A stretch of 17,811 nucleotides of DNA from CAVPGH01 sp046726955 (GTDB taxonomy: Bacteria; Acidobacteriota; Vicinamibacteria; Fen-336), in the NCBI GenBank assembly GCA_046726955.1, contig JBKPBQ010000107.1:1-17811 (forward strand), read 5' to 3'. The translations under genes were made by a program, and so were the position numbers. The notes beneath the pieces are model-generated. The model ran no database searches. It saw only the letters and a program-made list of their open reading frames with translations, and was not told the origin of the DNA. Of the stretch, positions 1-7,527 are shown piece by piece; the first letter of the stretch is position 1; each line of letters begins with the position of its first letter.

Positions 1-1262
1 TGCCCGCCCTCCACGCGAGCCGCACGCCGCCCGGCTTCACCCTCAAGGAGAGCACGCGCACGCTCGCGGGCGGCCTCGGGCTGCGCAAGGTCCTCGTGGT
101 CGGCCAGATCTCGCTCGCGCTCCTCCTGCTCATCGGGGCCGGCCTCTTCGTGCGCACGCTCGTCAACCTGCGGGCGCGCGGGCCGGGCTTCCCCACCACG
201 AACCTCGTGACCTTCCACGTCGACCCCGTCCGCAGCGGGCACACCGACGCGGAGTCGCGCCAGCTCGTGATCCGGATCTTGGAGGCGATGCGCGCGCTGC
301 CGGAGGTCGAGAACGCCAGCATCTCCACGGCGCTCGTGCTGGGCCCCGGGAGCTGGAATACCCGGTTCACGGTGCAGGCCGACCGGCGGTTCGTGATCGA
401 GGACGCCGTCCACTGCAGCGCCGTGGGGCCCGGGCTCTTCGAGACGCTGGGTACCTCGCTCGTGGACGGCCGCGCCTTCGACGAGCGCGACGCCAGCGAC
501 GCGCCCAAGCGCGAGTTCCGCTCCGCGATCGTCAACGACCGGCTGGCCCGCCGCTACTTCCCCGACCGCAGCCCCCTCGGCGCGCGCCTGGCCTTCGGGG
601 CCGCTCCCAACGCGCTTCCCGACATCGAGATCGTGGGCGTCGTGAAGACGTTCAGCTATCGCGGGCGCGGCCTGCGCGACCCGGAAGAGCAGGTCTTCTT
701 CCCGTTCTTCGAGGGACCGATGGGCGGCGGGGTGATCTACGTGCGCACGCGGACGCCCTCCCACGCCGCCTTCGCCTCGCTGCGGGCCGCGCTGCGGGGC
801 GTCGACCCCGCGCTGCCGTACGACGACATGCACACGATCGACGACCAGCTCGACCGCGCCCTCCAGAACGAGAGGCTCCTCGCGATCCTGGCCACCGCCT
901 TCGCCTTTCTCGCGGTCCTCCTCGCCGCCGTCGGCCTCTACGGTGTGACCTCTTTCGTGGTGACGCGCCGGACGCGCGAGATCGGGATCCGCATGGCGCT
1001 CGGCGCCACGCGCGGGGCGGCCCTGTGGCTCGTGGTCCGGGACACCGCGGCCATGGTCGCCGCCGCCCTCGTTATCGCGGTGCCCGCGGCCTGGGCGCTC
1101 GGCCGCCTCGTGGAGAGCCAGCTCTTCGGCGTGCGCGCTGTGGACGGCGCCACGATCACGGCCGCGGCCGCGCTCATCGCCGTCGCGGCGCTCGCGGCCA
1201 CGGCCGTCCCCGCCCGGCGCGCCACGACGCTCAACCCCGTGGAGGCGCTCCGCTACGAGTAG
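1..1262 (+). CDS. ADOP-family ABC transporter permease (MacB/FtsX-like), C-terminal part
   Basis: The reading frame is open from the first bases of the window to the stop at 1260-1262, so the gene starts upstream and about 420 residues are visible. The first residues (LKE, then a basic stretch and LVVGQISLALLLLIGAGLFVR) are the usual entry into the second half of acidobacterial duplicated orphan permeases: a membrane helix, then a periplasmic MacB-type core domain (roughly bases 190-840), then an FtsX domain with three helices. The FtsX signature REIGIRMALGA is encoded near 978-1010, and the protein ends in the typical 'NPVEALRYE'. The GTG near base 96 is internal, not the start. These permeases lack an ATPase domain; their partner and cargo are generally unknown. 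Family call is firm; substrate cannot be inferred. Confidence 0.92.
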   Translation, partial: PALHASRTPPGFTLKESTRTLAGGLGLRKVLVVGQISLALLLLIGAGLFVRTLVNLRARGPGFPTTNLVTFHVDPVRSGHTDAESRQLVIRILEAMRALPEVENASISTALVLGPGSWNTRFTVQADRRFVIEDAVHCSAVGPGLFETLGTSLVDGRAFDERDASDAPKREFRSAIVNDRLARRYFPDRSPLGARLAFGAAPNALPDIEIVGVVKTFSYRGRGLRDPEEQVFFPFFEGPMGGGVIYVRTRTPSHAAFASLRAALRGVDPALPYDDMHTIDDQLDRALQNERLLAILATAFAFLAVLLAAVGLYGVTSFVVTRRTREIGIRMALGATRGAALWLVVRDTAAMVAAALVIAVPAAWALGRLVESQLFGVRAVDGATITAAAALIAVAALAATAVPARRATTLNPVEALRYE

Positions 1263-1270
1263 CTCGCCGA

Positions 1271-2092
1271 CTACTTCCCCCGTACCGCGTCCACGACCTT
1301 GTAGACCTGGCTGTCGTGGGTGGAGCGGACCTTCTCGAGACGGTCGAACAGGGCGCTCGTGGTCGTGTTCGGGTGGACCTTCGTCCACAGCTCCCCGACG
1401 GGCACGCCGCTGACTAGGGCCTTCCAGCTCGGGAAGACGTCGACCGTCATCGCGTTGTAGGCGATGGCGTCACCATTCGGCAGCCACAGCCTGTGCACGC
1501 CCCAGCCTCCCTTGCCGCCGGACTTCAGCCAAGCATCCATGAGCGGCTTCCAGTACGTGGTCTCCAGCCGCAGCCACTCGCTGTCCTCGCCGGTCTTGAC
1601 CTTGTAGTGATTGAGGTGGACGTAGCTGTCCTTCTCGGCCGACGCCCCGATGCCGTCCATCTGTACCCAGATCTCGACGCTGACGAGCTGGGTGAGGGCG
1701 TTGCGCCGGGCCACCATCTCGTCGTACGTCATCTTCAGGTTCGCACGCTTGAGGGCGGCGGCGATCGTCTCCTTGGAGACAGCCTCCGGCGGGTCGCCCT
1801 TGTAGCCGTAGACCAGGCGGTAGTCGCAGGGCGCCGACGTGCCTGCGGGCACGACGCTCGTCGCCGCCAGGAACCAGGCGAACTCTCCGGCGTCGCCGCG
1901 TGCCCGGGCCAGGGGCAGCGAGACGTCCCTCAGGAATGCCTCGTACTCCGGTCCCTTTCCCGGGTTCACCTTGATGCAGTAGTCGCGGACCGTCGGCATC
2001 TCGGCCTGATCCTGGGCGAAGCTCAGCCCAGCGGATCCGACCACGAGCGCGATCAGGGTCAGGGTGAGCCATCCCCGGCGTGCGAAGGACAT
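1271..2092 (-). CDS. secreted protein of unknown function with two similar alpha/beta halves
   Basis: A 273-residue protein. The N-terminus (MSFARRGW, then a hydrophobic run to SFAQDQ) is a clear Sec signal peptide with a probable cleavage after 'SFA'. I place the start at 2092 rather than at the in-frame ATG at 2107, because AAAGGGGG lies just before the 2092 ATG while nothing resembling a ribosome site precedes 2107. The mature protein reads as two related segments: 'IKVNPGKGPEYEAFL...' near residue 40 and 'HYKVKTGEDSEWLRL...' near residue 165. Each is followed by a long helix-forming stretch and then an aromatic-rich strand, as in dimeric alpha-beta-barrel (ABM-like) folds; that fold is my inference. 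I do not recognise a named family. It is convergent with the ADOP permease (8-bp gap) and divergent from the DUF5916 gene. GC is lower than in the flanking permease. Confidence 0.8.
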   Translation of the reverse strand: MSFARRGWLTLTLIALVVGSAGLSFAQDQAEMPTVRDYCIKVNPGKGPEYEAFLRDVSLPLARARGDAGEFAWFLAATSVVPAGTSAPCDYRLVYGYKGDPPEAVSKETIAAALKRANLKMTYDEMVARRNALTQLVSVEIWVQMDGIGASAEKDSYVHLNHYKVKTGEDSEWLRLETTYWKPLMDAWLKSGGKGGWGVHRLWLPNGDAIAYNAMTVDVFPSWKALVSGVPVGELWTKVHPNTTTSALFDRLEKVRSTHDSQVYKVVDAVRGK

Positions 2093-2096
2093 GCGA

Positions 2097-2104
2097 CCCC
2101 CTTT
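2097..2104 (-). promoter_or_regulatory. Shine-Dalgarno AAAGGGGG that decides the start of the 1271-2092 gene
   Basis: On the minus strand AAAGGGGG is followed by TCGC and then ATG at 2092-2090. The ATG at 2107-2105 overlaps the upstream edge of this region and has only a CCGGCCTTC context before it, so translation most likely starts at 2092. Confidence 0.6.
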
Positions 2105-2116
2105 CATGAAGGCCGG

Positions 2117-2141
2117 GGATCACGAACCCGGCCAGTGATCC
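2117..2141. promoter_or_regulatory. 25-bp dyad (GGATCAC-N11-GTGATCC), possible operator or leader hairpin
   Basis: A perfect 7-bp inverted repeat with an 11-bp centre lies 24 bp upstream of the ATG at 2092 in the 138-bp divergent interval between the minus-strand secreted protein and the DUF5916 gene. The size and symmetry fit a dimeric regulator site. It could equally be a hairpin in the 5' leader, if the weak minus-strand TACATT at 2155-2160 is the -10 box. No regulator gene is adjacent. Confidence 0.3.
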
Positions 2142-2216
2142 ATCCACGAGCAGAAATGTAGCGACGAAGCCGCGGACTGCATATCTTCAATCCAGGGGCG
2201 AGTCAAGGAGACGGGT

Positions 2217-2222
2217 TATCAT
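2217..2222 (+). promoter_or_regulatory. -10-like TATCAT 8 nt before the ATG at 2231 (leaderless-type promoter)
   Basis: TATCAT ends 8 nt upstream of the start codon, so a transcript initiating at the usual distance would begin at or next to the ATG. There is no Shine-Dalgarno sequence in the intervening CGCCGGTC. No convincing -35 element is visible. The same arrangement recurs before the genes at 4418, 5362 and 7528. Confidence 0.45.
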
Positions 2223-2230
2223 CGCCGGTC

Positions 2231-3343
2231 ATGCTCCTGGCGCTCCTCGTGAGCCTCTCCTCGCAGCTCACGCCGGCGCCCGCAGGCGCCGCCTATAGCG
2301 GCCGACAGAACCAGCTCCGCGTCGCGATTCCGCGGATCGAGGCCACCGCGACGATCGACGGCGAGCTCGACGAGCCCGCGTGGGCGGGCGCGGCTCGCCT
2401 AACGGACTTCTCGGTCTACTCTCCGGTGGACGGCGCGCCCGCGGAGGAGGCGACCGAGGTCCTCGTCTGGTACTCGCCGGCGGCCATCTACTTCGGGATC
2501 CGCGCCCAGGCGGCGCCGGACTCGGTGCGCGCGACGCTCTCCAGCCGCGACCGCATCCAGTCCGACGACTCCATCCAGATCTTCCTGAGCACGTACAACG
2601 ACGGCCGGCAGGCCTTCGTCTTCGGCGTGAACCCGCTGGGCGTACAGTCCGACGGCACGCTCGTGGAGGGCCCGCGCACGACGGGCGCACTCTTCGGGAC
2701 GCTCCAGACCGGCCGCGGCGAGACGGACTTGAGCGCGGACTACGTCTTCGACTCGAAGGGGCACCTCACCGACGACGGCTACACGGTCGAGGTGAGGATC
2801 CCGTTCAAGAGCCTGCGCTACCAATCGACTTCCTCGCAGGACTGGGGGCTGAACGTGATCCGACTCGTGCAGAGCCGCGGGCACGAGCACAGCTGGACGC
2901 CGGCCCGCCGCGAGGGGAACTCCTTTCTCGCCCAGTCGGGGACGCTCGCGGGCCTCACCGGCCTCCGGCCCGGCCTCGTGCTCGACCTGACGCCGGTCGT
3001 CACCTCCAAGGTGAACGGATCTCCGGCGCCCGGCGGAGACTGGACCTACGACGCGGAGGCTCCCGAGGTCGGCGGCAACGTGCGCTGGGGCGTGACCCCG
3101 AACCTGACGCTCAACGGGACAGTGAACCCCGACTTCTCGCAGGTGGAGTCGGACGCCGGCCAGTTCACGTTCGACCCGCGCTCCGCCCTCTTCTTCCCCG
3201 AGAAGCGGCCCTTCTTCCTGGACGGAATCGAGCAGTTCGACACCCCGAACCGGCTCATCTACACGCGGCTGAAAAGTATCTTCACGCGGCGCGCGGCAAC
3301 GCGCGCGGGTGTATCGAAGGCTGCTTTTTCAGCACCCTGCTAG
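2231..3343 (+). pseudogene. DUF5916 / CBM9-like outer-membrane protein, truncated after the N-terminal half
   Basis: The frame encodes 370 residues: a short signal peptide (to about residue 20), a CBM9-like beta-sandwich ('IEATATIDGELDEPAW' from about residue 37, 'DDSIQIFLSTYNDGRQAFVFGVNP' region, 'YTVEVRIPFKSLRY') and the start of the DUF5916 region ('VNPDFSQVESDAGQF', 'FFPEKRPFFLDG', 'FDTPNRLIYTR'). Family members usually run on for another 350-450 residues, forming a predicted beta-barrel. Here recognisable sequence ends at LIYTR (residue 346, base 3268), and the last 24 residues are unlike the family and translate the inverted repeat at 3268-3331. The stop overlaps the stop of the convergent hydrolase by 4 bp in a CTAG. 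I read it as a truncated, probably non-functional gene, although an expressed N-terminal domain cannot be excluded. Its start is supported by TATCAT 8 nt upstream. Confidence 0.78.
3268..3331. repeat. imperfect inverted repeat with internal GC hairpin; possible IS-end or MITE remnant
   Basis: Outer arms are GCTGAAAA (3268-3275) and TTTTCAGC (3324-3331), a perfect 8-bp match. An inner CTTC/GAAG pairing, and a central CGCGCG-GCAA-CGCGCG hairpin (3290-3305), complete a roughly 64-nt foldback. The minus-strand reading of the right edge, GGGTGCTGAAAAAG, resembles terminal inverted repeats I know from several insertion-sequence families, but I cannot assign one. The left edge coincides with the point where the DUF5916 gene loses family similarity. 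There is no transposase. It could also act as a terminator between the two convergent genes. Confidence 0.4.
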
Positions 3344-4347
3344 CGTTCCGTTCTGGGAAGTCGCGTCACGAAGGAGCGCATTTCCCGGAGGACGTCCGCC
3401 TCGTTCGAAAGGAACACGTGGTGCATGGCGCGTAGTCGGACTACGCGCGCTGTGGGCACACCTTCTTCGACGGCCCTCGCCTGCTTCTCGGCCAACGCAT
3501 CGACTGTCGCGAAGTACGCCTCGGCCTCATCACGCACCGTGGCGTCTGCTCTCGTCATCCAGGCGTCGTGGACGTGGGGAATCGCGAAGACGACGAGCGC
3601 CGGCACCGGGATGGACGTGTATTTCTTGCCGGCCGTCATGAGGCTCATGAACATCGACGAGCCAGGATCGTCGCGTAGCTTCGAGGGTCGTCCGGCGGAG
3701 GTCGAATCCCAGGTTTGCCGGAGCTCCGCCTCTGGCATCCGGAAGCCGGACGCGCGTGCCTCCCACCTCTGCAGAGCGCGGAAGTCGGCCCGATCCTCGT
3801 CCCCCGGACTCGGAGCCTTCGGACCTCTCGCTTCCAGGAACTCCTTCATGGTCGCTCCCTTGCCGTTGTCGAACGCGTAGGGATATCCCGCCTCGAGATA
3901 CACGAGTCCCGCCAGCCGATCCGGGCGGGCGTTCGCGACTGCGCTCAACTCCGCGCCGGCGATGGAGTGGCCCACCAGGACGGGCTCGACGAGCGCCAAC
4001 GCGTCCAGGACCGCGAGCACGTCCTCGGCGAGGCGCTCACCGGCGTCCTTCGGTGTCGAAAAGCCCGACGCGCCGAAGCCGCGTCGCGTCACACCGTACA
4101 CATGGAAGCCGTCCGTGAGCTTGCGGGCGAATTCGTCGAAGACGTGCGCGGTGTTTCCGCCTCCCGCGAGGAGAACCAGGGGCCGGCCCACTCCTCCCCA
4201 ATCGAGCACCTCCAGCCGAACGTCTCGTTCGACGGCGACGAGCTCGACCTTGTGGGGCGAAGGGTCCCGCCACGGGGTGGAGGACTGCGGGAGGGGGGCT
4301 AGCACCCCAAGAATGAGCGGACCGCCGAAGACAGCCAGTGGACGCAT
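3340..4347 (-). CDS. alpha/beta-fold hydrolase
   Basis: A 335-residue protein. The core starts with 'LEVLDWGGVGRPLVLLAGGGNTAHVFDEFA' (beta-strand and oxyanion region), followed by 'VYGVTRRGFGASGFS' and the nucleophile elbow GHSIAG with Ser128. A C-terminal 'MHHVFLSNE' gives the catalytic His (309 or 310). The acid residue is not obvious to me. The N-terminus (MRPLAVFGGPLILGVLAP) may be a weak signal peptide or membrane anchor, so a periplasmic esterase-type enzyme is likely; the substrate is unknown. The start has no good ribosome site. G+C in sampled lines is about 58-68%, lower than the permeases (72-78%), and the gene abuts a truncated neighbour, so a separate origin is possible. It diverges from the metalloprotease gene, with 70 bp between. 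Confidence 0.88.
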   Translation of the reverse strand: MRPLAVFGGPLILGVLAPLPQSSTPWRDPSPHKVELVAVERDVRLEVLDWGGVGRPLVLLAGGGNTAHVFDEFARKLTDGFHVYGVTRRGFGASGFSTPKDAGERLAEDVLAVLDALALVEPVLVGHSIAGAELSAVANARPDRLAGLVYLEAGYPYAFDNGKGATMKEFLEARGPKAPSPGDEDRADFRALQRWEARASGFRMPEAELRQTWDSTSAGRPSKLRDDPGSSMFMSLMTAGKKYTSIPVPALVVFAIPHVHDAWMTRADATVRDEAEAYFATVDALAEKQARAVEEGVPTARVVRLRAMHHVFLSNEADVLREMRSFVTRLPRTER

Positions 4348-4404
4348 GCAAACCGTTCAACGCGTCGCCCTGCTGCGACGTTCCCGAATTTCCGCGAGAC
4401 CGCA

Positions 4405-4410
4405 TAGCAT
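4405..4410 (+). promoter_or_regulatory. -10-like TAGCAT 7 nt before the GTG at 4418
   Basis: TAGCAT is followed by CCGGGAA and then GTG. The distance fits a leaderless transcript starting at the GTG and supports that start codon over the ATG at 4457. A GGGAA directly abuts the GTG and is too close to act as a normal ribosome site. Confidence 0.4.
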
Positions 4411-4417
4411 CCGGGAA

Positions 4418-5347
4418 GTGCGGTCCCGAGCGGCGATCCGGCTGGCGTCCAACGCGATGGTCACGCTCGCTTTCGCGGGCCTCGCGGCTTCGCTTGCCGG
4501 CATCGAGCCTCAGACCCTCTCCGTCGGCGGAGCGACGATCGAGGTTTCGCTCGGCCCTCCGGAGCCGAGCGTCCCCCAGGCCGCCCTCCTCGCCTGGGTG
4601 AAGCGATGCGCCACCGCGGTCTCGTCGTACTTCGGCCGCTTCCCTGTGGACAGGCTCAGGCTCAACGTCATCACCGACAAGCGAGGCAAGATCGGCAACG
4701 GCATGACCTGGGGCGGGCGGCATCCCACCATTCGCGTTTTCGTGGGCCGCGACACAAAGGAGTCCGACTTCGAAGAGGACTGGCTCCTCACCCACGAGAT
4801 GACGCACCTTTCGTTCCCCGACATGGCGGAGGAGCACCACTGGATCGAGGAGGGCCTCGCGACGTACGTGGAGCCGCTGGCCCGCGCCCGAATCGGCTGG
4901 ATCGAGCCCGACGAGGTCTGGAGCGGCCTCGTGGAGGGCCTGCCCCAGGGCCTGCCGCGCCGCGGCGACGGAGGGCTCGACGGGACGCGCGCATGGGGAC
5001 GGACGTACTGGGGCGGTGCCCTCTTCTGGTTCCTCGCCGACGTCCAGATCCGAGAGAAGACGGAGAACCGCCGCGGCCTCGTGGATGCGCTCCGCGGCCT
5101 CGAGAAGGCCGGGGGAAGCATCCGAGTGGACTGGTCGATCGACCAGGCCCTTGCTGCCGGCGACAAGGCGACGGGAACCCGCGTGCTGCACGACCTCTAC
5201 TCGAAGATGGGCCCTTCCGCGATGGACGTGGACCTCGACGCGCTCTGGAAGCGGCTGGGGATCGCCGTGACCCGCGGCAAGGTCGCTTACGACGACAGAG
5301 CGCCGCTCGCCGCGATCCGCCGCGCGATCACCGAGCGGGGCGAATAA
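4418..5347 (+). CDS. exported gluzincin-like zinc metalloprotease (HExxH)
   Basis: A 309-residue protein. From the GTG at 4418 the N-terminus reads MRSRAAIRLASNAMVTLAFAG, a good signal peptide with a basic front. The alternative ATG at 4457 would remove the basic part. The zinc site is H126-E-M-T-H130 with a downstream 'WIEEGLATYVE', where Glu145 is the probable third ligand (spacing of 14 residues), as in M1/MA-clan 'peptidase MA-like' proteins. The rest ('YWGGALFWFLADVQIREKT', 'LRGLEKAGG') resembles the helical part of that clan. A frame open far upstream (to 3962) is an accident of overlap with the hydrolase on the other strand. The gene leads a run of three exported hydrolases, 14 bp ahead of the S9 peptidase. 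Substrate unknown. Confidence 0.82.
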   Translation: MRSRAAIRLASNAMVTLAFAGLAASLAGIEPQTLSVGGATIEVSLGPPEPSVPQAALLAWVKRCATAVSSYFGRFPVDRLRLNVITDKRGKIGNGMTWGGRHPTIRVFVGRDTKESDFEEDWLLTHEMTHLSFPDMAEEHHWIEEGLATYVEPLARARIGWIEPDEVWSGLVEGLPQGLPRRGDGGLDGTRAWGRTYWGGALFWFLADVQIREKTENRRGLVDALRGLEKAGGSIRVDWSIDQALAAGDKATGTRVLHDLYSKMGPSAMDVDLDALWKRLGIAVTRGKVAYDDRAPLAAIRRAITERGE

Positions 5348-5349
5348 GC

Positions 5350-5355
5350 TAGGAT
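5350..5355 (+). promoter_or_regulatory. TAGGAT 6 nt before the ATG at 5362: leaderless -10 or AGGA ribosome site
   Basis: The same six bases can be read as a TANNAT -10 box for a leaderless transcript or as AGGA, a Shine-Dalgarno core 7 nt from the ATG. The upstream gene ends at 5347, so translation from a shared message is also possible. Confidence 0.3.
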
Positions 5356-5361
5356 CCCGCC

Positions 5362-7506
5362 ATGCTCCTCGGCGGTCCCCGACCCCGACTGTGCCTCGCG
5401 CTGGCCGCACTCGCCTTCCTTCCGCTCGCGGCTCACGCCGCCGACAAGCGGCCGATTGCGGAGACCGACCTCTTCCGGTTCCTCTGGGTCGCCGACCCGC
5501 AGATCTCGCCGGACGGCAAGCAGGTGGCCTTCGTGCGGGTGAGCGTGAACAAGAAGAAGGAGGGGTACGACACCGCGGTCTGGATCGCTCCCACCGACGG
5601 CAGCGAGCCTCCGCGCGCGTTCACGAACGGAACGGACACGAACCCGCGTTGGGCGCCGGACGGCTCGCGTCTCGCCTTCAATCGCTCGATGGAGAAGGAC
5701 GGCAAGCCGCAGCCGGGACAGATCTGGGTGCTGTCGCTGCGGGGAGGCGAAGCCAGGCCTCTGACGGATCTGCCAAAGGGCGCAGGGGCCCCCGCCTGGT
5801 CGCCCGATGGCAAGACGATCGCCTTCACGAGCACGACCACCGACAAGGACCTGGCCCGGAAGGACGCGAAGCCCGATCCGACGAAGGACGAAGACCGCGA
5901 GAGCGACGTGCGCGTGATAACGCGCGCGGTCTATCGCTTCAACGGCCCCGGCTACCTGGAACCCACGCGGCCGCCGCACATCTGGACCGTCGACGCGGGA
6001 GGCACGGACGGCTCGCTCCCCAAGCCCACTCGGATCACCTCCAGCGGCTTCGCCGAGGACAACGTCTCGTGGTCGCCGGACGGGAAGCGGGTCTTCTTCA
6101 CCTCCACCCGGGTCAAGGAGCCGTACTACTCCGATCCCGACACCGACCTGTTCTCGGTGCCGGCCTCGGGCGGCGAGGTCGAGAAGGCGGCGGACATCGA
6201 GGGGCCCATCGGCGACTACGCGCTCTCTCCCGACGGCCGGCGCGTCGCCCTCGTGGGAACGCTCAACGGCAAGCCGGCGCGCTCCTACGACCAGCCGGAC
6301 CTCTTCGTCGCCGACGTTTCGCCCTCGGCGGCCGCAGTGAACCTGACGGCCGGCTACGACTTCGACGTGGACGGCGGCGCCACCGGCGACCAGCGGGCGC
6401 CCCGCGGCGCCTCGCCGTCCTCACCGGTCTGGGCGGGCGACGCGCTCGTCGTCAAGACCTGCGAGAAGGGCCGCGTCGGCCTAAGGCGCGTGGACCTCGC
6501 CTCCAGGAGCGTCGAGCCGCTCACGAAGGGCGACGAGGAGGTGATGTCGTACACGACGACGGCCGACGGCCGTCTCTTCGCGATGGTCGTCTCCACGCCG
6601 ACCGCGATCGGCGACCTGTTCCTGCTCGACGCGAAGACGGGCGAGCGCCGGCAGCTCTCGCGCTTCAACGACGCGCTCTTCGCGGAGCTCGACCTCACGC
6701 CTCCGGAGGAGGTCTGGTACACGAGCTTCGACGGCCGGAAGATCCACGCCCTCGTGCAGAAGCCGCCCCGCTTCGAGGCCGGGCAGAAGTACCCGCTCAT
6801 CCTGAACATCCACGGCGGTCCGCACGCCGCCTACGGCTTCACGTTCTTCCACGAGATCCAGTGGATGGCCGCGCGGGGCTACGTCGTGCTCTACCCGAAC
6901 CCGCGCGGAAGCTCCGCCTACGGACAGGAGTTCGGCAACGTCATCCAGTACCGCTACCCGGGCGACGACTACAAGGACCTCATGGCCGGCGTCGACGAGC
7001 TCGTCAAGCGCGGCCTCGTGGATCCGAAGCGGATGGGTGTCACCGGGGGCAGCGGCGGCGGCGTCCTCACGAACTGGACGGTCACGCAGACGGACCGCTT
7101 CAAGGCCGCCGTCTCCCAGCGCTCCATCTCGGACTGGGCGGGCTGGTGGTACACCGCGGACTTCACTCTCTTCACGCCGCGCTGGTTTCGCGGCGCCCCG
7201 TTCGAGCAGCCCGCCGACTTCGCCGCCCGCTCCGCCATCACCCGCGTGGGACGCGTCACGACGCCCCTCATGCTGATCGAGGGCGAGGTGGACTGGAGAA
7301 CGCCCGCCTCCGGCGGCGGCGAGCAGATGTTCCGGGCCCTCAAGTACCTCAAGAAGCCGACGGTGATGGTCCGATTTCCCGAAGAGAGCCACGAGCTCTC
7401 GCGCTCCGGCCGTCCCTGGCACCGCGTGGAGCGGCTGCAGCACATCGCGGGATGGTTCGACAAGTACCTGCTCGGGAAGGGCGGGGAGGAATACGAGGTT
7501 CCGTAG
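5362..7506 (+). CDS. S9 family prolyl-oligopeptidase-type peptidase (acylaminoacyl/dipeptidyl peptidase)
   Basis: A 714-residue protein with a signal peptide (MLLGGPRPRLCLALAALAFL...AHAADK, cleavage probably after AHA). Residues about 30-440 form a WD40/PD40-type beta-propeller with repeated 'SPDGK' blades (QISPDGKQVAFV, WAPDGSRLAF, WSPDGKTIAF, WSPDGKRVFF, LSPDGRRVAL). The C-terminal alpha/beta-hydrolase domain has the S9 triad: Ser564 in GGSGGG, Asp644 in EGEVDWRTP and His677 in ESHELSR. Full length is normal for the family. It should cleave short peptides from the N-terminus or release acylated or dipeptidyl residues in the periplasm; the exact specificity cannot be read. It sits between two other exported hydrolases. 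Confidence 0.95.
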   Translation: MLLGGPRPRLCLALAALAFLPLAAHAADKRPIAETDLFRFLWVADPQISPDGKQVAFVRVSVNKKKEGYDTAVWIAPTDGSEPPRAFTNGTDTNPRWAPDGSRLAFNRSMEKDGKPQPGQIWVLSLRGGEARPLTDLPKGAGAPAWSPDGKTIAFTSTTTDKDLARKDAKPDPTKDEDRESDVRVITRAVYRFNGPGYLEPTRPPHIWTVDAGGTDGSLPKPTRITSSGFAEDNVSWSPDGKRVFFTSTRVKEPYYSDPDTDLFSVPASGGEVEKAADIEGPIGDYALSPDGRRVALVGTLNGKPARSYDQPDLFVADVSPSAAAVNLTAGYDFDVDGGATGDQRAPRGASPSSPVWAGDALVVKTCEKGRVGLRRVDLASRSVEPLTKGDEEVMSYTTTADGRLFAMVVSTPTAIGDLFLLDAKTGERRQLSRFNDALFAELDLTPPEEVWYTSFDGRKIHALVQKPPRFEAGQKYPLILNIHGGPHAAYGFTFFHEIQWMAARGYVVLYPNPRGSSAYGQEFGNVIQYRYPGDDYKDLMAGVDELVKRGLVDPKRMGVTGGSGGGVLTNWTVTQTDRFKAAVSQRSISDWAGWWYTADFTLFTPRWFRGAPFEQPADFAARSAITRVGRVTTPLMLIEGEVDWRTPASGGGEQMFRALKYLKKPTVMVRFPEESHELSRSGRPWHRVERLQHIAGWFDKYLLGKGGEEYEVP

Positions 7507-7513
7507 AGCGACG

Positions 7514-7519
7514 TATCAT
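7514..7519 (+). promoter_or_regulatory. -10-like TATCAT 8 nt before the GTG at 7528
   Basis: The hexamer and the 8-nt spacing to the start codon are identical to those before the 2231 gene. The intervening CCAACCCC has no ribosome-site character. It lies directly after the stop of the S9 peptidase, suggesting the GDSL gene has its own leaderless transcript. Confidence 0.42.
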
Positions 7520-7527
7520 CCAACCCC

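Noticed and set aside
3268..3343. Integron attC site
   Set aside because: The foldback shape invites the idea, but the GTTRRRY and RYYYAAC core boxes are missing and there is no integrase or cassette series.
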